DNA from: a bacterium
GTDB taxonomy: Bacteria; Arandabacterota; Arandabacteria; Arandabacterales; Arandabacteraceae
Assembly: GCA_025774405.1 (NCBI GenBank)
Contig: JALGWB010000036.1
Location: forward strand, 1 to 11,183
Direction of reading: 5' to 3'
Length of the DNA: 11,183 bases
Shown here one piece after another: positions 7,970-11,183 of the stretch. The notes under the pieces are model-generated. The model made no database searches. It had not been told where the DNA came from and was given only the letters and a program-made list of their open reading frames with translations. Numbering within the stretch: position 1 is the first letter of the stretch; each line of letters starts with the position of its first letter. The translations under genes and the position numbers were made by a program.

Positions 7970-8380
7970 TCACACCCCCTCTGGTGACACTCTGACACAA
8001 ACACCAGTGCCTTCGGCAAGAATGTTGCCTTCCTCTGTCTCCAGCCGAGCCGCAGTCTTGATCAAGCGCCCTCGATCGGATTCTATCCAGCCCTTGATGA
8101 CCACCTTCTGACCGATCCTTATAGGCTTCTTGAGCCTTATTTCGAGGGATGCACTCACTGCGGGTATGCCAATCTCCCACAACAGCTTGACCATTGCCTC
8201 ATCGAGAAGGCATGCAGCCAGACCACCATGCATAATCCCGCCATAGCCCTGGTGAACCTCTTGAGGTATGAATGAGCCGGTTAAGATCCTTTGCTCACTG
8301 TCAATTACGAACTCAGCATGGAGTCCACCAGAATTCCGGCTGCCGCAAACGAAGCACATGCCTATGTCAACTAACTCCAT
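7970..8380 (-). CDS. PaaI-type hotdog-fold acyl-CoA thioesterase
   Basis: This 136-residue single-domain protein has the N-terminal CFVCGSRNSGGLH element (9-21) and the hotdog active-site helix HQGYGGIMHGGLAACLLDEAM (43-63 region). HGG and Asp60/Glu61 are in the positions used by 4HBT/PaaI thioesterases. The C-terminal sheet follows (SASLEIRLKKPIRIGQ). It should hydrolyse acyl-CoA thioesters in the cytosol; the specific acyl group is unknown. The ATG at 8380 has GGAG about eight bases upstream. It is first in a pair with the phosphate acyltransferase, one base apart. A divergent promoter region lies in front. The pairing suggests it may clear or balance the same acyl-CoA pool used by Ptb. Confidence 0.88.
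   Translation of the reverse strand: MELVDIGMCFVCGSRNSGGLHAEFVIDSEQRILTGSFIPQEVHQGYGGIMHGGLAACLLDEAMVKLLWEIGIPAVSASLEIRLKKPIRIGQKVVIKGWIESDRGRLIKTAARLETEEGNILAEGTGVCVRVSPEGV
7975..7982 (-). promoter_or_regulatory. Ribosome binding site deciding the GTG start of ptb
   Basis: AGAGGGGG on the minus strand lies six bases before GTG 7968-7966, within the last codons of the thioesterase gene. This is a typical coupled arrangement. Confidence 0.75.
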
Positions 8381-8400
8381 CTTGCCGCTCCAGTTTCCAC

Positions 8401-8430
8401 TTGAAATCTAGCATGAGCGCAAGATATTGT
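8401..8430 (+). promoter_or_regulatory. Predicted promoter of the FAH-family gene
   Basis: TTGAAA (8401-8406) and TATTGT (8425-8430) are 18 bases apart on the plus strand. The predicted start is about 45 bases before the TTG start codon. The -35 box is good and the -10 box moderate. Confidence 0.45.
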
Positions 8431-8448
8431 AATGGAGACTGATGTCAA
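8421..8448 (-). promoter_or_regulatory. Predicted promoter of the thioesterase-ptb unit
   Basis: On the minus strand a perfect TTGACA (8443-8448) is followed after 16 bases by TATCTT (8421-8426). The expected start is near 8414, about 35 bases before the thioesterase ATG. Its -10 box overlaps the -10 box of the opposing plus-strand promoter. Confidence 0.5.
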
Positions 8449-8470
8449 TTGCAAATGCAAAAACATTGAT

Positions 8471-8476
8471 GGGGAG
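8471..8476 (+). promoter_or_regulatory. Ribosome binding site deciding the TTG start of the FAH-family gene
   Basis: GGGGAG lies five bases before TTG 8482-8484. No in-frame ATG is available before the conserved core, so this site supports the TTG start. Confidence 0.75.
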
Positions 8477-8481
8477 TTGCC

Positions 8482-9396
8482 TTGAGGATCCTGACGTATC
8501 GTCGCAATCATGAGGAACGTTGCGGTTTGCTAATCGATGAAATCGTCTATGACATAGAGGCTTGCTCAACCTTCCTCGACACAGAACCGTTGCCGTCAAG
8601 TGCCATTGAGATCTTAAAATCTGAAAGGATTGATCCTCTCAAGCGCCTTGAAGATGCGATAAGAGCAAAACACGAGCGCCGCGCTGAATTCCCTCTTCAG
8701 TGCTGGGCCAGTCTTGGGGAGGTCAGGCTCTGCCCACCTGTGAGAAATCCATCCAAAATCATCTGCCTCGGACGCAATTATCGTGATCATGCCGAGGAAC
8801 AGGGGGCAAACATTCCGGAGGCGCCACTTCTGTTTGCCAAAGCCCCAACAGCTATTGTTGGACCGGGTGACCCGATCATCATTCCGGCTGGCTCAATCAA
8901 GGTCGACTTTGAAGGTGAGTTCGCCTTTGTGATTGGAAAAACGATACGCAATGCCACCAAGACCTCAGCCAAAAAGGCTATATTTGGATATTGCTGTCTC
9001 AACGACGTGACTGAACGAGAGATCCAGTTCAAGGAAAAGCAGTGGTTTCGCGCAAAAAGCATTGATACCTTCTGCCCAATTGGGCCCTGGCTGGTAACAC
9101 CCGAGGAAATAGAGGATCCACTTGACCTGGCAATCACGACCAGAGTCAATTCAGTGACAATGCAATCAAGCTCAACGGCGAATCTGATTTTTAAGCCTGA
9201 GGAGATCATAGTCTTTATTACACGCCACATAACACTTCTTCCAGGCGATATTGTCTCCACTGGAACACCGAGTGGTGTCGGCGTTTTCAGAAGCCCGCAG
9301 GTCTTCCTCAGATCAGGGGATGTGGTCGAGATATCAATCGAGGGAATTGGAACCTTATCCAATCCGATAGCTGCCGAAACTCAAGAGGAAACATAG
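8482..9396 (+). CDS. Fumarylacetoacetate hydrolase (FAH) family protein
   Basis: This 304-residue protein has a short N-terminal domain (about 1-85) and an FAH catalytic domain (about 90-297). Conserved elements are CLGRNYRDHAEEQG at 95-108 with the His103/Glu106 dyad, PLLFAKAPTAIVGPGD at 115-130, VDFEGEFAFVIG at 141-152 with metal ligands Glu144 and Glu146, LNDVTERE with metal ligand Asp175, Lys192 in FRAKSIDTF, and STGTPSGVG at 259-267. The family uses Mg or Mn to cleave or decarboxylate 2-oxo/1,3-dicarbonyl acids: ureidoglycolate lyase, acylpyruvate hydrolase, oxaloacetate decarboxylase and 2-hydroxyhepta-diene-dioate isomerase types. The motifs do not separate these. It is the only plus-strand gene, divergent from the thioesterase and overlapping the dehydrogenase tail to tail by 16 bp. 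Confidence 0.92.
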   Translation: MRILTYRRNHEERCGLLIDEIVYDIEACSTFLDTEPLPSSAIEILKSERIDPLKRLEDAIRAKHERRAEFPLQCWASLGEVRLCPPVRNPSKIICLGRNYRDHAEEQGANIPEAPLLFAKAPTAIVGPGDPIIIPAGSIKVDFEGEFAFVIGKTIRNATKTSAKKAIFGYCCLNDVTEREIQFKEKQWFRAKSIDTFCPIGPWLVTPEEIEDPLDLAITTRVNSVTMQSSSTANLIFKPEEIIVFITRHITLLPGDIVSTGTPSGVGVFRSPQVFLRSGDVVEISIEGIGTLSNPIAAETQEET

Positions 9397-10451
9397 GAAC
9401 GGCGCACTCTGCCGACTTTCTCAATTCTCTGCCTGGCAAGTTGATCAGCAGCTTTATAGGTTGGGATTCTTTCTTCCTTCGATGAAACCAGGATACGGTA
9501 GAGCACATCACGAATTGCAGCAGTTTTCCTCAGAGCACGCTTTTCATCATATCCATAGATCTCATCGGTCACATTGATGAGACCTCCGGCATTGATAATA
9601 TAATCGGGAGCGTAGAGAATGCCGCGCTCATGAAGTTGATCACCATGGCGCGGTTCCTCCAGCTGATTGTTGGCAGCACCTGCGACCACTCTACACCTGA
9701 GCCGACTGACCGTGGTATCGTTAATGATGCCGCCGAGGGCGCATGGACAGAAGACATCGCATTCCACATCGAATACCTCATCAGGTGAGACAACAGTAAC
9801 ATCATGTGACTTACAAACGCGTTCGATTGCATCCCTATCGACGTCGGCAATGGTGACATTTGCACCGCGCTCAAGGAGCAACTTGACAATTATGCTGCCA
9901 ACCTTGCCGACACCCTGGACAGCGACTTTCAGCCCGGCAAGGTTGTCACTACCTGTTCGAAAGACTTGACAGGCCTCAAGACCTCTGATGACTCCATAAG
10001 CACACATTGGAGATGGATCGCCACTACCTCCTCTTGAACTCGGTATGCCAACAACGTAGCGTGTCTCCATTCTGATATAGTCCATATCCTCATATGTTGT
10101 GCCGACACCTTCAGCTGCAATGTATCTGCCACCGAGACTGTCTATGAATCTGCCAAGTGCCCTGAAGAGAGCTTCCGACTTGTCTTTTCTCGGGTCACCG
10201 ATAATGACGGTTTGACCGCCTCCGAAATTCAAACCTGCGCCTGCAGCTTTGTACGTCATCGCACGTGACAGCTTCAAGGCATCCTCAACAGCCTCCTCCT
10301 CGGTTTGATAGTCCCACATCCGCACGCCACCTATCGCGGGTCCCAGTGTGGTGTCATGAATTGCAACAATCCCTCTAAGCCCTGACACCTGCTCACGCAG
10401 GAACATCACCTGCTCATGGTGAGTCGCTTTGAGTTTCTCGAATATGTCCAC
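9381..10451 (-). CDS. Leucine dehydrogenase-family protein lacking both canonical catalytic residues
   Basis: The 356-residue protein closely follows Bacillus-type leucine dehydrogenase from end to end, including TTLGPAIGGVRMW at 34-46, MTYKAAGAGLNFGGG at 65-79, VAVQGVGKVGS at 176-186 (NAD-binding GxGxxG), ECDVFCPCALGGIIND at 230-245, NNQLEEPRHGD at 261-271 and APDYIINAGGLINV at 281-294. The family interconverts branched-chain amino acids and 2-oxo acids with NAD. Substrate-binding Lys68 is kept, but position 80 (catalytic Lys) is Gln (codon CAA) and position 115 (catalytic Asp) is Gly (codon GGT). The frame is otherwise intact, so it may be a pseudoenzyme, a regulatory subunit or an enzyme with changed chemistry. 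GTG 10451 is chosen for its AGAGGTGA ribosome site and because the product then aligns with the family N-terminus. It lies 47 bp after the ROK gene. Confidence 0.9.
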   Translation of the reverse strand: MDIFEKLKATHHEQVMFLREQVSGLRGIVAIHDTTLGPAIGGVRMWDYQTEEEAVEDALKLSRAMTYKAAGAGLNFGGGQTVIIGDPRKDKSEALFRALGRFIDSLGGRYIAAEGVGTTYEDMDYIRMETRYVVGIPSSRGGSGDPSPMCAYGVIRGLEACQVFRTGSDNLAGLKVAVQGVGKVGSIIVKLLLERGANVTIADVDRDAIERVCKSHDVTVVSPDEVFDVECDVFCPCALGGIINDTTVSRLRCRVVAGAANNQLEEPRHGDQLHERGILYAPDYIINAGGLINVTDEIYGYDEKRALRKTAAIRDVLYRILVSSKEERIPTYKAADQLARQRIEKVGRVRRSYVSS

Positions 10452-10458
10452 TCCGCTG

Positions 10459-10466
10459 TCACCTCT
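10459..10466 (-). promoter_or_regulatory. Ribosome binding site deciding the GTG start of the dehydrogenase gene
   Basis: AGAGGTGA on the minus strand lies seven bases before GTG 10451-10449, in the gap after the ROK stop. It argues against the longer frame starting at TTG 10502, which overlaps the ROK stop. Confidence 0.7.
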
Positions 10467-10498
10467 CACTCCGAGGTTGCACCAAAAGATGCCGCGTG

Positions 10499-11183
10499 TC
10501 AAAGAGTTTCATGAACATCTAAACCGATAGACCTGAAGCCCAGATAGGCAGCTCCCAGCACACCAGCATCATCACCGAGTTGACCACGCCTAATCCGCAG
10601 ATACCTTCGAAGAGCAGGTCTGATGAGACTCCGAGCTTTGCCAACGGCCGGCTGAATGAGTAGCTTACCTGCTCGGCTTACACCTCCACCGAGGAGAATC
10701 AAGGCAGGATTGACAAGGTGGAAAACGTTGGCAATGCCGACACCAAGCGCTTCACCTGCCTGCCTCACCACCGAGGCAGCTACCATATCGCCCTTCCTGG
10801 CACGTTCAACCACCTGTCTTGCAGTAAGGGATTGTTTCATACGCTTTCGCTCTTGATAGTTGCGGACAATGGCCGTTCCGCTGGCCAGGGCTTCGAGGCA
10901 TCCGCGATTTCCACATGCACATCGAGGCCCGTTGATCTGCACGATGGTGTGACCGACCTCGCCGGCGATACCGCTGCGACCATTCCAGAGGTTACCGTCG
11001 ATCACTAAACCGCCTCCGATACCGGTCCCAAGTGTAAACATGAAGACACTGTTGACACCCCTGGCAGCACCTCGCCAGTATTCCCCGAGCACTGCACAGT
11101 TTGCATCATTCTCGAAGACGACTTACAATCCCAGCCTATCCTGGAGTTCAGATTGGATTTCTATATTCGTCATCCTCCCGACA
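10499..11183 (-). pseudogene. ROK-family sugar kinase, interrupted by an in-frame TAA and cut by the right edge
   Basis: The frame from 11182 down to 10499 reads as one ROK protein except for TAA at 11125-11123. Before the stop it reads EIQSELQDRLGL; after it [16 protein letters not shown]. Together these match the usual helix, strand and catalytic Asn-Asp segment of ROK glucokinases, with the stop replacing one residue. Downstream come [13 protein letters not shown] (sugar/phosphate loop), GEVGH with the zinc motif [11 protein letters not shown] (His plus three Cys), [11 protein letters not shown] and [12 protein letters not shown], ending normally. ROK kinases phosphorylate glucose, fructose or N-acetylated sugars with ATP. 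A restart at GTG 11092 would lack the ATP-binding N-terminal domain and the catalytic Asp, so it should be inactive. A nonsense mutation or a one-base sequence error explains the data equally well. Confidence 0.75.

Noticed and set aside
7969..8019. N-terminal extension of Ptb from TTG 8019
   Set aside because: It lies inside the thioesterase gene; the GTG at 7968 has a good ribosome site and gives a normal length.
8787..9362. 191-codon minus-strand frame opposite the FAH gene
   Set aside because: It is wholly antisense to a well-conserved enzyme and shows no recognisable motif, so it is a shadow frame.
10452..10502. N-terminal extension of the dehydrogenase from TTG 10502
   Set aside because: GTG 10451 has a better ribosome site and gives exact family numbering.
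11123..11125. TAA read as a sense codon (alternative genetic code)
   Set aside because: About 3,400 codons of other genes in the window contain no in-frame TAA, so general reassignment is unlikely.
1..11183. CRISPR array, transposon, prophage or integrated element at the tRNA
   Set aside because: I saw no regularly spaced repeats, transposase or integrase frames, or duplicated tRNA 3' end.

Overview
The window is a densely packed bacterial chromosomal segment with roughly balanced base composition. It contains ten protein-coding loci and one tRNA. All run on the minus strand except one plus-strand gene. A Wza-type export protein with SLBB domains, a Wzz-like co-polymerase and a Wzy-type membrane protein point to a diderm (outer-membrane) bacterium. 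I cannot name the phylum with confidence. Starts are often non-ATG (TTG or GTG), each judged from its Shine-Dalgarno sequence. None of the ten coding sequences whose 3' end lies in the window ends in TAA.

Region 1 (1-1600, read right to left) is a housekeeping unit: a consensus-like promoter, tRNA-Leu(UAG), trigger factor (tig), then the first 45 codons of clpP, which runs off the left edge. Region 2 (1670-6966) is a four-gene surface or extracellular polysaccharide operon. In transcription order it holds an SLBB export protein, a chain-length/co-polymerase protein, a Wzy/O-antigen-ligase-type polymerase and a GT4 glycosyltransferase. No flippase, initiating sugar-phosphate transferase or kinase lies in the window. 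Region 3 (7024-8380) is a tightly coupled pair: a PaaI-type hotdog thioesterase followed one base later by a phosphate butyryltransferase-type acyltransferase. It may read on into the polysaccharide genes.

Region 4 (8381-8481) is a 101-bp divergent control region with two overlapping predicted promoters. Region 5 (8482-9396) is the only plus-strand gene, a fumarylacetoacetate hydrolase (FAH) family enzyme. Its last 16 bp overlap the 3' end of a minus-strand leucine dehydrogenase homologue (9381-10451). Upstream of that lies a ROK-family sugar kinase (10499 to the right edge) broken by one in-frame TAA.

Taken together, regions 3 and 5 suggest catabolism of branched-chain or other acyl-CoAs and amino acids (thioesterase, acyl-phosphate former, amino-acid dehydrogenase, FAH hydrolase). 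The main anomalies are two. The leucine dehydrogenase homologue has lost both classical catalytic residues (Lys80 to Gln, Asp115 to Gly) while keeping the rest of the fold signature. The ROK kinase has a nonsense codon immediately before its catalytic Asn-Asp segment. I saw no CRISPR array, transposon, phage gene or clearly new multi-gene system.
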